Assembly (NCBI RefSeq): GCF_029814175.1
Contig: NZ_CP122312.1
Coordinates: forward strand, 2,170,001 to 2,234,000
Direction: 5' to 3'
DNA length: 64,000 nucleotides
From: Halospeciosus flavus
GTDB lineage: Archaea > Halobacteriota > Halobacteria > Halobacteriales > Halobacteriaceae
Each line of letters starts with the position of its first letter. Position 1 is the stretch's first letter. Positions 1 to 6,556 of this stretch are shown in pieces. The translations under genes and the position numbers were made by a program. Under the pieces are notes generated by a model. The model did not search any database, was not told the origin of the DNA, and saw only the letters and a program-made list of their open reading frames with translations.

Positions 1-11
1 AGCTTGCTTAA

Positions 12-121
12 CAGTCATTGGTCGTACAGCACATTTATTCACGATGGGAGCTGTAACTAGCCACGGAACACCTGCAGTACATGTTCCACACTGAATAAAG
101 AAATCGTATTACCAACAACTG
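12..121 (-). repeat. 110-bp palindromic MITE, copy 1
   Basis: This is one of four 110-bp copies of the same element in the window; the others are 4396-4505, 14020-14129 and 14358-14467, and this one is inverted relative to them. The two outer 44-base arms are imperfect inverted repeats with roughly 60-65 percent identity by eye; the tips read CAGT.GTTGGT and both arms contain TTTATTC. The element is flanked by TTAA at 8-11 and 122-125, which fits a 4-bp target-site duplication. It has no coding capacity, as expected of a MITE. The parent transposon was not identified. Confidence 0.85.
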
Positions 122-257
122 TTAAACCACTCCAAGCAAGATTCCGTGCCACTATCCGCATGAGCACCGGTGTGGCTTGTGTCCATGGGGCAACTCGTCC
201 CAGGACACGTCGTTGTGAGGAAGAAAGCACTTACTGACTATTCTCCAAGGAGACGAC

Positions 258-605
258 ATGAGATCTACCCGTCGGGCAGTCCTCGCCACGATACCATTGT
301 CGCTCGCCGCCAGCGGATGTATACAACAGTCACAGTCACAACCGAAGGTTGTCTCCAGCCGAATCTCAGCGGTCCACGACGAGACCTTCATCTACACCGT
401 GACCGTTGAGAACCCAAATCCCTCGAAAATATCGACCAATCTCTATGTGATTTGCCAGATTGGCAGTGAATATCAGCGTGTCAGATCGACACCCGTTGAG
501 CTCGGTGCGACCACGACTAAAGCGTACGATCTCCAGTTTGATCTTCCACCCTCAAATGTAGATGGGAGTAAGCGTACATTTCGACACGATTTCAGAGATG
601 ACTAG
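258..605 (+). CDS. Small secreted lipoprotein of unknown function
   Basis: A 115-residue protein. It begins with basic residues (MRSTRR), then a hydrophobic stretch and a lipobox-like LAASGC (Cys21), so it is probably exported, possibly by Tat, and lipid-anchored. The mature part (about residues 30-110) is hydrophilic and predicted beta-rich; it contains a VTVENPNPS segment like those in small extracellular beta-sandwich domains. The ATG follows an AAGGAGA ribosome-binding-like sequence by a few bases, which supports this start. The family is not recognised. The gene sits between a MITE and an ISH8-type insertion. Confidence 0.6.
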   Translation: MRSTRRAVLATIPLSLAASGCIQQSQSQPKVVSSRISAVHDETFIYTVTVENPNPSKISTNLYVICQIGSEYQRVRSTPVELGATTTKAYDLQFDLPPSNVDGSKRTFRHDFRDD

Positions 606-1018
606 CGCCGCTTCAGCGGCTTCGAGTCGGCGCCTACGACTTCAATAGAGCTGGGCTTTCTGTTTCTGTGTCGGGACTTGCCCCCCACGTGGGCGTACGA
701 TCCCAGACTCCGCAGGCGATTTCTCTTCGCGGTTCGGAGTGTCCCACACCTACCAACTGGACACCCGGCCACAACCGACCGTACGCACTTTCTCTCGTAC
801 TTGGACACTGCCGGAGATGTGGTGAGCATCGGACTCCCGCTTTCGACCGCGCGAGTATGAATACCGATGAACGGGCAAGTACCGTGTCCGGGCTCTGTCT
901 CTCCTCTCTGCTCGCGCCTTCGGCGCTCACTGAGGAAGTGCGCTTAGCGCCCTCCCCCCAGAAGCTAACCGAGGTCAGTCAAGTCGACTTTTTTGTTTAC
1001 ACAAGGGATATATTGGAT
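606..1018. other. Gene-free stretch with a possible tnpB 3' relic
   Basis: No convincing intact gene is present. The minus strand from about 880 down to 602 reads in one frame through RAVESGSPML and on to an Arg-rich tail. This weakly resembles the C-terminal tails of haloarchaeal IS1341-type TnpB proteins, such as KHVVETGS in the copy at 39065. I read it as a possible decayed transposon end, but the match is short. The right edge carries the 10-bp duplication flanking the ISH8-type element. Confidence 0.3.
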
Positions 1019-2421
1019 CATTGGTCTTTAGTTAGGCCTCACACCTCGGTTGCGTAGCGGTAGCAAGCGTTTCTTGGAGAATTGGTCGCTGCTTGTGGAT
1101 CTTCTGCGCGTCTTCGATCAGCCGCTCCAGCAACGGCGGTGGCGAGTAGCCGAGGTACTCACCGAGTTCGTGGAGGATGAGCTGGGCGTGCGACCGGAAG
1201 GTCGCCGCCCAGCGTTCCGGCGGAAACACGATCTCCTCGTCAGCCTGTTCGGTGACCAGATCCAACAGATCACGGCTCACTAACAGCGATAACAACGCCG
1301 CATACAGCAGAATTTCCACGATATACGCCTTGCTCGTGTCGAACTCATCCAGGTTGTACTGCGTCTTCAACTCACGAAACAGCAGTTCTACCTCCCACCG
1401 ACAGCGATAGATCGTTGCGAGATCCGCTGGCAGGAACTCCTCTCTCGGCAGGTTCGTGATATACAGATGGTAGTCGTCGGCGTCCTCGTCGCGGACGCCG
1501 ACGACGCGGAACCGCTTGCTATCCCATGACTGCGTGCCGGCGTACTCGCGTCGCTGAAACGTCGCTTCCACTTCGACATCGATGTACTTCCGGTGGAGGT
1601 CGTCCACGACATCCTGGATCTGTTCGCCCTCCAAGGGAATGGCGTCGCCACGCCATTCCCGTAATTCCGCCGTTATCTCCGGATTTGCGTCCGGTTTCAG
1701 CCGACTCACGAAGTACCCGTCGTTTTCGTCAATCAGTGCAAAGCGGCGGTACTTGAAGTACGCTTGATCGAACAACACCAACCGGTCTTCGAGCCACGGT
1801 CCCGTGGAAAACTCGGTGCTGTCGTGTGCTTTCTCGTCAGTGACGCTGAACCGGCCGATCGTCTGCTCGGTGACGTTGTGGAGCAGGTGGAGCCGCGCTC
1901 CACCCTGCTCCCCTCGCCGTGGTTCGAAGTCCTCTGAAAGAAACCGATGCAACCGCAACACCGTGCCGTCGGCGATCATCACGTCACGGAACCGGTCAAC
2001 ATCGACGTCAACAGCATCAGGAACAGCGACCTCGTCGATACCGTGCTCGACGAGGTCGCAGAGATACTCCGCAAACGTCGGCGTCAACCGCTGATGGAAT
2101 CCGCCGGGTGAGAGTGTCTCATCGGCAGTAGCGTTGTAGCTGCGCCGGAACCCAGCGAGTGTTCGGCTCTCGCCTGCGGCGAAGCCGAACACGAACGACC
2201 ACACGAGGGCGGGCACCTGTGTCTTCCTGTCGCGTTCGACCACGCCGAGTTCCTCGGCGTGCTCTTCGAGGAACTCGGAAGGAAACAGTGTAGTGAGCCG
2301 ACGCATAATCCGAGGTGAGGGGGTTTCGTTGTGCACACTCGACACCTCCTCATTCCTTCCGAAAAGTAGCCTCGATAAGCCGCCGCTGTCACGCGGTTCG
2401 TCTCCTAACTAAAGACGGATG
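1019..2421 (-). mobile_element. ISH8-type insertion sequence (IS4 family), complete
   Basis: The element is 1403 bp. Its 18-bp terminal inverted repeats begin CAT..GTCTTTAGTTAGG and differ only at two internal bases. It is flanked by a perfect 10-bp target duplication, TATATTGGAT, at 1009-1018 and 2422-2431. Size, end sequence and duplication length agree with the ISH8 group of haloarchaeal IS4 elements. It carries one intact transposase gene on the minus strand, whose stop codon lies inside the left terminal repeat. The insertion lies 28 bp upstream of the ATG at 2450. Confidence 0.95.
1032..2345 (-). CDS. ISH8-type IS4-family transposase
   Basis: A 437-residue DDE transposase that catalyses cut-and-paste movement of the surrounding IS. 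Catalytic motifs are visible: MIADGT (first Asp), LVLFDQAY (second Asp) and YRCRWEVELLFRELK, the IS4 signature Y-x2-R-x3-E-x6-K with the catalytic Glu. Length is normal for the family and no frameshift is seen, so it may be active. The ATG lies about 75 bp inside the right end of the element. Confidence 0.95.
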   Translation of the reverse strand: MSSVHNETPSPRIMRRLTTLFPSEFLEEHAEELGVVERDRKTQVPALVWSFVFGFAAGESRTLAGFRRSYNATADETLSPGGFHQRLTPTFAEYLCDLVEHGIDEVAVPDAVDVDVDRFRDVMIADGTVLRLHRFLSEDFEPRRGEQGGARLHLLHNVTEQTIGRFSVTDEKAHDSTEFSTGPWLEDRLVLFDQAYFKYRRFALIDENDGYFVSRLKPDANPEITAELREWRGDAIPLEGEQIQDVVDDLHRKYIDVEVEATFQRREYAGTQSWDSKRFRVVGVRDEDADDYHLYITNLPREEFLPADLATIYRCRWEVELLFRELKTQYNLDEFDTSKAYIVEILLYAALLSLLVSRDLLDLVTEQADEEIVFPPERWAATFRSHAQLILHELGEYLGYSPPPLLERLIEDAQKIHKQRPILQETLATATQPRCEA

Positions 2422-2449
2422 TATATTGGATTCTGTTGATGCACGTATC

Positions 2450-3037
2450 ATGTCGCTACCGCCACATGCCTCACTGAGGGTTCTCGTCGGGCTATTCGCT
2501 GTTGCTGTCCTCCTCGCAGCAAGGCATACTCTCAGACGTTTCTGGAGCGGAATGCCTGCACTGCCAACGTTAGCAAAACGGATACTGCAGCAATTCGTGA
2601 CAGACCTCCAAACTCGGTCTGTCGTGCAATGGTGGTTCGGCGTACTGAGCGTGGGTCTGGTTATGGTGAGTCTCCACTACATTTGGTTAGCACACTCACT
2701 GTACGCGACGATTCCATGGCTGGATATCCCTGCCCATGCAGTGAGTAGTGCGGGCGTCGTCGGCATTCTGATTCTCGGACTCCGAGAGACATTTCCGGAC
2801 TACATCTCCAACTGGTGGGTTATCACCATGGTCCTCGCGATCGGTGCCGGATTCGAGATTTATGAATTCCTCGTCAAAACGTTCTGGTACCACTGGACGC
2901 TTACAACTTATCTCGAGGATACCGTTCTCGATCTCCTGATCGAGATGCTCAGTGCCGGCATCATCGTTCACCTCAGCTCCTCACTTAAGCGACAGCGTAG
3001 ATATACACCACCCTCGATGTATCCGCGAAATCGTTGA
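2450..3037 (+). CDS. Multi-pass membrane protein, YjdF/DUF2238-like
   Basis: A 195-residue membrane protein with about five hydrophobic segments. The features WLDIPAHA, GAGFEIYEFLVK and DTVLDLLIEML resemble the conserved core of DUF2238/YjdF-type proteins, where an E-x-x-E motif and an Asp-Leu pair sit in adjacent helices; the function of that family is unknown. I chose the ATG at 2450. Upstream in-frame codons run back into the ISH8-type element and so postdate the insertion. The insertion 28 bp upstream has probably displaced or replaced the native promoter. Confidence 0.6.
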   Translation: MSLPPHASLRVLVGLFAVAVLLAARHTLRRFWSGMPALPTLAKRILQQFVTDLQTRSVVQWWFGVLSVGLVMVSLHYIWLAHSLYATIPWLDIPAHAVSSAGVVGILILGLRETFPDYISNWWVITMVLAIGAGFEIYEFLVKTFWYHWTLTTYLEDTVLDLLIEMLSAGIIVHLSSSLKRQRRYTPPSMYPRNR

Positions 3038-3082
3038 CATCGCTGACCGCTAGTCGACAGCCGAGTTCCAACTTTAACTTGA

Positions 3083-3907
3083 CTAGAGTTGGGCTGTCCC
3101 GGAACCTTCTCGACTCGCAGTAATGCGGACGTAGAATGCGATTGTGAAAGTCACTCCAATAGCACCAATGATGATCGTGATGAGGATGGACAACAGGACA
3201 AATCCAAGTCGCACACCTAACGGGGCAGTGCTCATCTGATTGAATGCAGCACCAGTGAAGAAGAGGTAGCCGATCGGAATCGAGGAGATGAGCGCACCAA
3301 GAACGAATGCGAGAACGTCGAATCCGATGACGGTAACGAGATTTTGACGGACAACGGAATAGCTTCGTTTTAGAGAGTCAATAACCCCTTCGTCGTCGAC
3401 CACAATAGCTTGGGCGTAGAACTGAAAGAGAAATCCGACGACGAGGATGACGAGCGCAAACAGTAGTCCAACGATTCCGATAACAGCGAGGACAGCGAGA
3501 GAGACCCCACCAAATCCGGCGCCCCCACCGATGACACCACCGAGAACCAGTGCGAAGACGAGAAAGGCAACTCCGAAGCCGACGATGAAGTACACGACGA
3601 AGAAGAGTAGCGACACTGCAAGGAGTCGAAGATAGTACTGCTTTCCGCCGCTCCAGAATCGAGAAAGGGATGTCGAACCGGTTAGCCCATCGAGTGCCAT
3701 CGATAGGAGACCACCCATGAAGAATGGAAAGACGAACACTAAGAGCAGGTTGTACGCCGACGAAACGAGTTGAAGTGCGGGACTGCCGGATATTTGTAGC
3801 AACCAGGCCGGTACTTGCACAAGTCCGTACAAAGTCGCTGCGACAAACAGTATCGGGTTGCGCTTGAGGGTATCGACGGCGTCTTGGAGAGCTGAAACGA
3901 CGGCCAT
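3083..3907 (-). CDS. Polytopic membrane protein, DUF7847-like
   Basis: A 274-residue protein with six or so long hydrophobic helices and Gly-rich turns. The layout (ALQDAVDTLKRNP at the start, long glycine-rich helices, then DDEGVIDSLKRSYSVVR before the last helices) is that of the haloarchaeal DUF7847 group, related to membrane domains found beside glycerophosphodiesterases. The specific function is unknown. The ATG at 3907 starts directly at the conserved N-terminal amphipathic segment; the longer upstream reading frame is Pro/Ser-rich and unlikely to be translated. It is convergent with the membrane gene at 2450. Confidence 0.65.
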   Translation of the reverse strand: MAVVSALQDAVDTLKRNPILFVAATLYGLVQVPAWLLQISGSPALQLVSSAYNLLLVFVFPFFMGGLLSMALDGLTGSTSLSRFWSGGKQYYLRLLAVSLLFFVVYFIVGFGVAFLVFALVLGGVIGGGAGFGGVSLAVLAVIGIVGLLFALVILVVGFLFQFYAQAIVVDDEGVIDSLKRSYSVVRQNLVTVIGFDVLAFVLGALISSIPIGYLFFTGAAFNQMSTAPLGVRLGFVLLSILITIIIGAIGVTFTIAFYVRITASREGSGTAQL

Positions 3908-4226
3908 ACTTGATGAATATTCTCTACCAACTACCTTTTTGTGGATTTCCGGTTTCAAAACGTTACTTGAGTTTCTGGATTTTCTGACATCTCTATACGG
4001 TTCGAGCTGCGGTGATGGGGCTGGCGAGCAGATATGAGTGGGCTCGTGAGCGGGTGACTCCCGAGGACTCAAAATCGGGGCCACTTGACTCTCACACCGA
4101 GTTCGCTATTCAGCACAGCAGAATATCCGGGTTCGCTATCGGCGGTGGATTGTGGAGGGTTGTCGGATTCATCCCGCGCCTAAAGGCGCGGGTATTCTCC
4201 TTGCATTTTATAAATGATTTGTTGAA
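3908..4226. other. Gene-free stretch, transposon debris
   Basis: No gene was found. The stretch contains the upstream region of the DUF7847-like gene and a perfect IS200/IS605-style hairpin (see 4173-4192), so it probably includes a decayed transposon end. Confidence 0.4.
4173..4192. repeat. IS200/IS605-type end hairpin, orphan
   Basis: A perfect 8-bp stem (CCCGCGCC / GGCGCGGG) closes a TAAA loop. Hairpins of this design, with an AAAG-containing apex, form the subterminal ends of the tnpB elements elsewhere in this window (42461-42480 and 43801-43820). No tnpB gene is attached here, so it looks like an abandoned end. Confidence 0.6.
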
Positions 4227-4340
4227 CTACTGCACCGTTGCACCGCACGCAGGACACCGAGTGTCCTCCTTACTCTTTTCAAGATCTTGTTCATCACCAG
4301 CCCATCCACACGCCGGACATAGCACCACATCAGATGACAT
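4227..4340 (-). CDS. 37-residue double-CPxCG zinc-finger microprotein
   Basis: The translation has exactly two CPACG knuckles (Cys8/Cys11 and Cys29/Cys32) separated by a charged linker. This is the classic pattern of haloarchaeal zinc-finger microproteins, which bind one zinc ion and usually act as small regulatory or protein-protein interaction modules. The cysteine spacing and clean start and stop make chance coding unlikely. The specific family is not recognised. Its upstream side (higher coordinates) borders MITE copy 4396-4505. Confidence 0.7.
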   Translation of the reverse strand: MSSDVVLCPACGWAGDEQDLEKSKEDTRCPACGATVQ

Positions 4341-4395
4341 AGATTGAATGGGTGGCCAAGAAAACTTAGTGCTAGGGTCCAGCTCTCGCCCCTAT

Positions 4396-4505
4396 CAGTT
4401 GTTGGTAATACGATTTCTTTATTCAGTGTGGAACATGTACTGAAGGTGTTCCGTGGCTAGGTACAGCTCCCATCGTGAATAAATGTGCTGTACGACCAAC
4501 GACTG
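4396..4505 (+). repeat. 110-bp palindromic MITE, copy 2
   Basis: A 110-bp copy that differs at only a few bases from the copies at 14020 and 14358. It is flanked by CTAT (4392-4395) and GTAT (4506-4509), a 4-bp duplication with one mismatch. The sequence on its right continues as a degenerate, inverted second copy (4508-4549), so this copy seems to have landed inside an older one. Confidence 0.85.
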
Positions 4506-4507
4506 GT

Positions 4508-4549
4508 ATTCACAAACCGGGCCGCAACCAGCTATGGAACGCCTACAGT
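4508..4549 (-). repeat. Old degenerate MITE copy, left part, split by ISH3-type IS
   Basis: Aligned to the same stretch of copy 1, this segment keeps the same length and spacing from TATTCAC through to CAGT, with about two thirds identity. It ends in ACAGT (4545-4549), the first copy of the 5-bp duplication made by the ISH3-type insertion. Its other half is at 5979-6032. Confidence 0.65.
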
Positions 4550-4615
4550 CGGTAGTTCCCATCGAGTCAGCGGATAGTTACAACTGACGAGGTTACGTTC
4601 GCAGAAATCGTCTGG

Positions 4616-5797
4616 ATGGGTGTTGTGGAATTTCTCTACCACCCAGACACTGTTCTTACGGCCTCTGACCTTGAAACCTTAGCGCTTAATCTACTCGCAG
4701 CGATTCCAATCCCCGGAGTCGAAGGCTGCGGCTTCGACTCCGGGATCATCCGTCAAACGCTGCTGCAAGCTGCTGTCGATCAGAAGTCCATCAAAGCCGT
4801 CACAGATACCACTCGTGGAAGCTACTCCGACGATTACACCCTCAAACAACTGCACACCGTTCCAGCAGACGACCTCGAAGCCGCCGTCAACGACATCTTC
4901 GCTCAACAGGCGGCGATGATCCTCGGCCCCGGTCCGAGGATCATCTGCCTCGACTTCGTCGATATCCACTACCACGGTTGCCCACACGCTGACGCTAGCG
5001 AACTCTGTCACACGAAACCCCGCGATGGCACCAGCAAGTGCCATCGCTACCTCGCTGGATTCGTCCTCTGCCGGGCGAAACCACTCGTCGTTGCCGTCAC
5101 GCCCGTTCGTGGTGATGAGTCGAAAAGCGACGCGGTCGAGCGACTGCTCGACCACGTCGCGGCCCTCCCGTTCACCGTGGCTGGACTTCTCGCCGACCGC
5201 GGCTTCTACAACGGTGCATCAATCGAGCGACTGGATGCCGTGGCACCAGTCGCTCTTCCGATCGTCCGCCGTGGGAAGCAGGTGGCCGAGAAACTGGACA
5301 CGACGGTCTCCTACTGGACGGAGTACGTGATGTACGAGGGAAGCGAGCGGGAACTGCGCTTCCCGCTCGCAGTGTGTGTCTCCTACCAACAAGGCAACCG
5401 AGGCAAACACGGGTTGCTCGTGCGGGCCTACGTGGCGTGCGATCTGACCGATCGCACGCCGAAGGAAGTTGAAGCTCTCTACCAGAAACGCTCAGCCATC
5501 GAGACAGCCTTCCGGACGATGCGTGAAGCGCGTGCGCGGACAAGTACAACCGATCCAGCCGTTCGGTTGTTGTTCATCCTTGTGAGCTTCCTGCTGCGGA
5601 ACCTCTGGGTGATTGTCCGATGGGGCGTGCTCGCCACGCCGCGACGCGGCGGGCGAGCACTACCCGTCTGGTTCCGCTTCGAGGTGTTCCGGGAGTGGGT
5701 TGATCACGCTCTTGACGACACCTTGAGCCGGAAGTGGGAAGCACCAACCAACGGTGTCGGAATCCCGCCGACCTACAGCGAGCTGGACGCGGGCTGA
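4616..5797 (+). CDS. ISH3-family transposase
   Basis: A 393-residue DDE transposase. Catalytic candidates are the Asp in ICLDFVDIHYHG, the Asp in LLADRGFYN, and the Glu in LYQKRSAIETAFRTMREA. Between the first two is a Cys/His-rich insert (HGCPHADASELCH, then KCHRY) that may bind metal. Length and architecture fit the haloarchaeal ISH3 family and the frame is intact. A 13-bp terminator-like hairpin follows at 5860-5889. Confidence 0.93.
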   Translation: MGVVEFLYHPDTVLTASDLETLALNLLAAIPIPGVEGCGFDSGIIRQTLLQAAVDQKSIKAVTDTTRGSYSDDYTLKQLHTVPADDLEAAVNDIFAQQAAMILGPGPRIICLDFVDIHYHGCPHADASELCHTKPRDGTSKCHRYLAGFVLCRAKPLVVAVTPVRGDESKSDAVERLLDHVAALPFTVAGLLADRGFYNGASIERLDAVAPVALPIVRRGKQVAEKLDTTVSYWTEYVMYEGSERELRFPLAVCVSYQQGNRGKHGLLVRAYVACDLTDRTPKEVEALYQKRSAIETAFRTMREARARTSTTDPAVRLLFILVSFLLRNLWVIVRWGVLATPRRGGRALPVWFRFEVFREWVDHALDDTLSRKWEAPTNGVGIPPTYSELDAG

Positions 5798-5859
5798 AGC
5801 TGCCCGCGTCCAGCGGCAGCCCTGTACATGAGCGACAGCTTCGCCTCTTGTCTGGGTTG

Positions 5860-5889
5860 ACGGCGCTCTCACTGGCGTGAGAGCGCCGT
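5860..5889. terminator. Strong hairpin inside the ISH3-type element
   Basis: A perfect 13-bp stem (ACGGCGCTCTCAC / GTGAGAGCGCCGT) with a 4-base loop, followed by CTTTG. It sits 60 bp after the transposase stop and could terminate the transposase transcript or block read-in from outside. Confidence 0.5.
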
Positions 5890-5978
5890 CTTTGTTCGAC
5901 TCATTGAATCGGTCGCTCTGATCCCGTTCAGTTCCTTCCAGAAACCGAGTCAGCAATCAGGAACGATGGGAACTACCG

Positions 5979-6032
5979 ACAGTCCCAGATCCACACTAGA
6001 TAAAGAAATAGTATCACAACAACTAACAACTG
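5979..6032 (-). repeat. Old degenerate MITE copy, right part
   Basis: After the second ACAGT, this segment runs through CCACACT, ATAAAGAAAT and a CAACTG tip, in the order and almost the spacing of copy 1. It is the second half of the element interrupted by the ISH3-type IS. It ends two bases before the ATG of the next gene and so supplies that gene's immediate leader. Confidence 0.7.
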
Positions 6033-6034
6033 AT

Positions 6035-6271
6035 ATGCGCCCTCCTCTCGAGTACGTCCGAGAATGCAGTTGTGACAGCTGGGAGGACGTCTGGGAAGCG
6101 ATTCAGCTGGTTCTGTATGCCGCCTATTTCCCACTCCTCTTGGTCGGACTGTTCGTTTTGCCGTGGCTTCTAACAGCCTACACTGGCCTCTCGTTGGCCG
6201 TCGCGATCCAATTATCAGTGTTCGTCGTTACGGCCGGCTATGTGCTCGGATTCCTTGTTGTTTTTCGCTGA
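6035..6271 (+). CDS. Small two-helix membrane protein
   Basis: A 78-residue protein: a short acidic N-terminus with two Cys (ECSCDSWEDVWEA), then two long hydrophobic helices from about residue 24 to the end. It is unrecognised. The ATG at 6035 starts just beyond the MITE relic; the longer upstream frame would translate transposon and MITE sequence, so I rejected it. Its present promoter is probably MITE-derived AT-rich sequence. Confidence 0.5.
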   Translation: MRPPLEYVRECSCDSWEDVWEAIQLVLYAAYFPLLLVGLFVLPWLLTAYTGLSLAVAIQLSVFVVTAGYVLGFLVVFR

Positions 6272-6490
6272 TTTCTCTCGCTCGCCAGAATAGGTTGGGT
6301 AGTGGTCCAATTGCGTTACTTGATCGCCCAGAGGATCTTCGCGAGCCCTACAGATCGGCTTCAGAGTGATCTCCGGACTCAGTGAGTTCGTCGACTCGTA
6401 GTCACGTGATCGCGACGCGATGGCGGTGCACAGCGCGCATAGTCACGAGAGCAACGCTCTCGACACAGAAAGTGTCGGTATGGGTTACGT
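6272..6490. other. Intergenic stretch downstream of two convergent genes
   Basis: No gene seen. The stretch separates the small membrane gene from the S-layer gene terminator. A short inverted repeat (GAGAGCAACGCTCTC at about 6449-6463) is the only structure noticed. Confidence 0.4.
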
Positions 6491-6539
6491 CAAAAGAAAA
6501 AACCGCGACTGCGGTCGTGATGACCGGTTACGCCGGTCA
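6491..6539 (-). terminator. S-layer gene terminator, two hairpins plus T-run
   Basis: Reading with the S-layer gene, the hairpin TGACCGG/CCGGTCA (6521-6539) and then ACCGC/GCGGT (6502-6515) are followed by a run of Ts (TTTTTTCTTTT). It lies within 70 bp of the stop codon, consistent with a strong terminator for a very highly expressed gene. Confidence 0.7.
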
Positions 6540-6556
6540 GGCGTGATTAGTGTGCC

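Larger units (their letters stand above)
4550..5978 (+). mobile_element. ISH3-family insertion sequence, complete
   Basis: The element is 1429 bp with perfect 15-bp terminal inverted repeats CGGTAGTTCCCATCG. The flanking 5-bp target duplication is ACAGT at 4545-4549 and 5979-5983. Removing the IS and one ACAGT restores the spacing of a degenerate 110-bp MITE, an independent check on the boundaries. ISH3-family elements are known to have C/G-starting ends and duplications of about 5 bp. The single transposase gene is intact. Confidence 0.93.

Noticed and set aside
668-1057. 129-codon plus-strand frame between the lipoprotein and the ISH8-type element
   Set aside because: No domain, Cys/Arg-rich, and it runs across the IS boundary and its target duplication, so it cannot be an ancestral gene.
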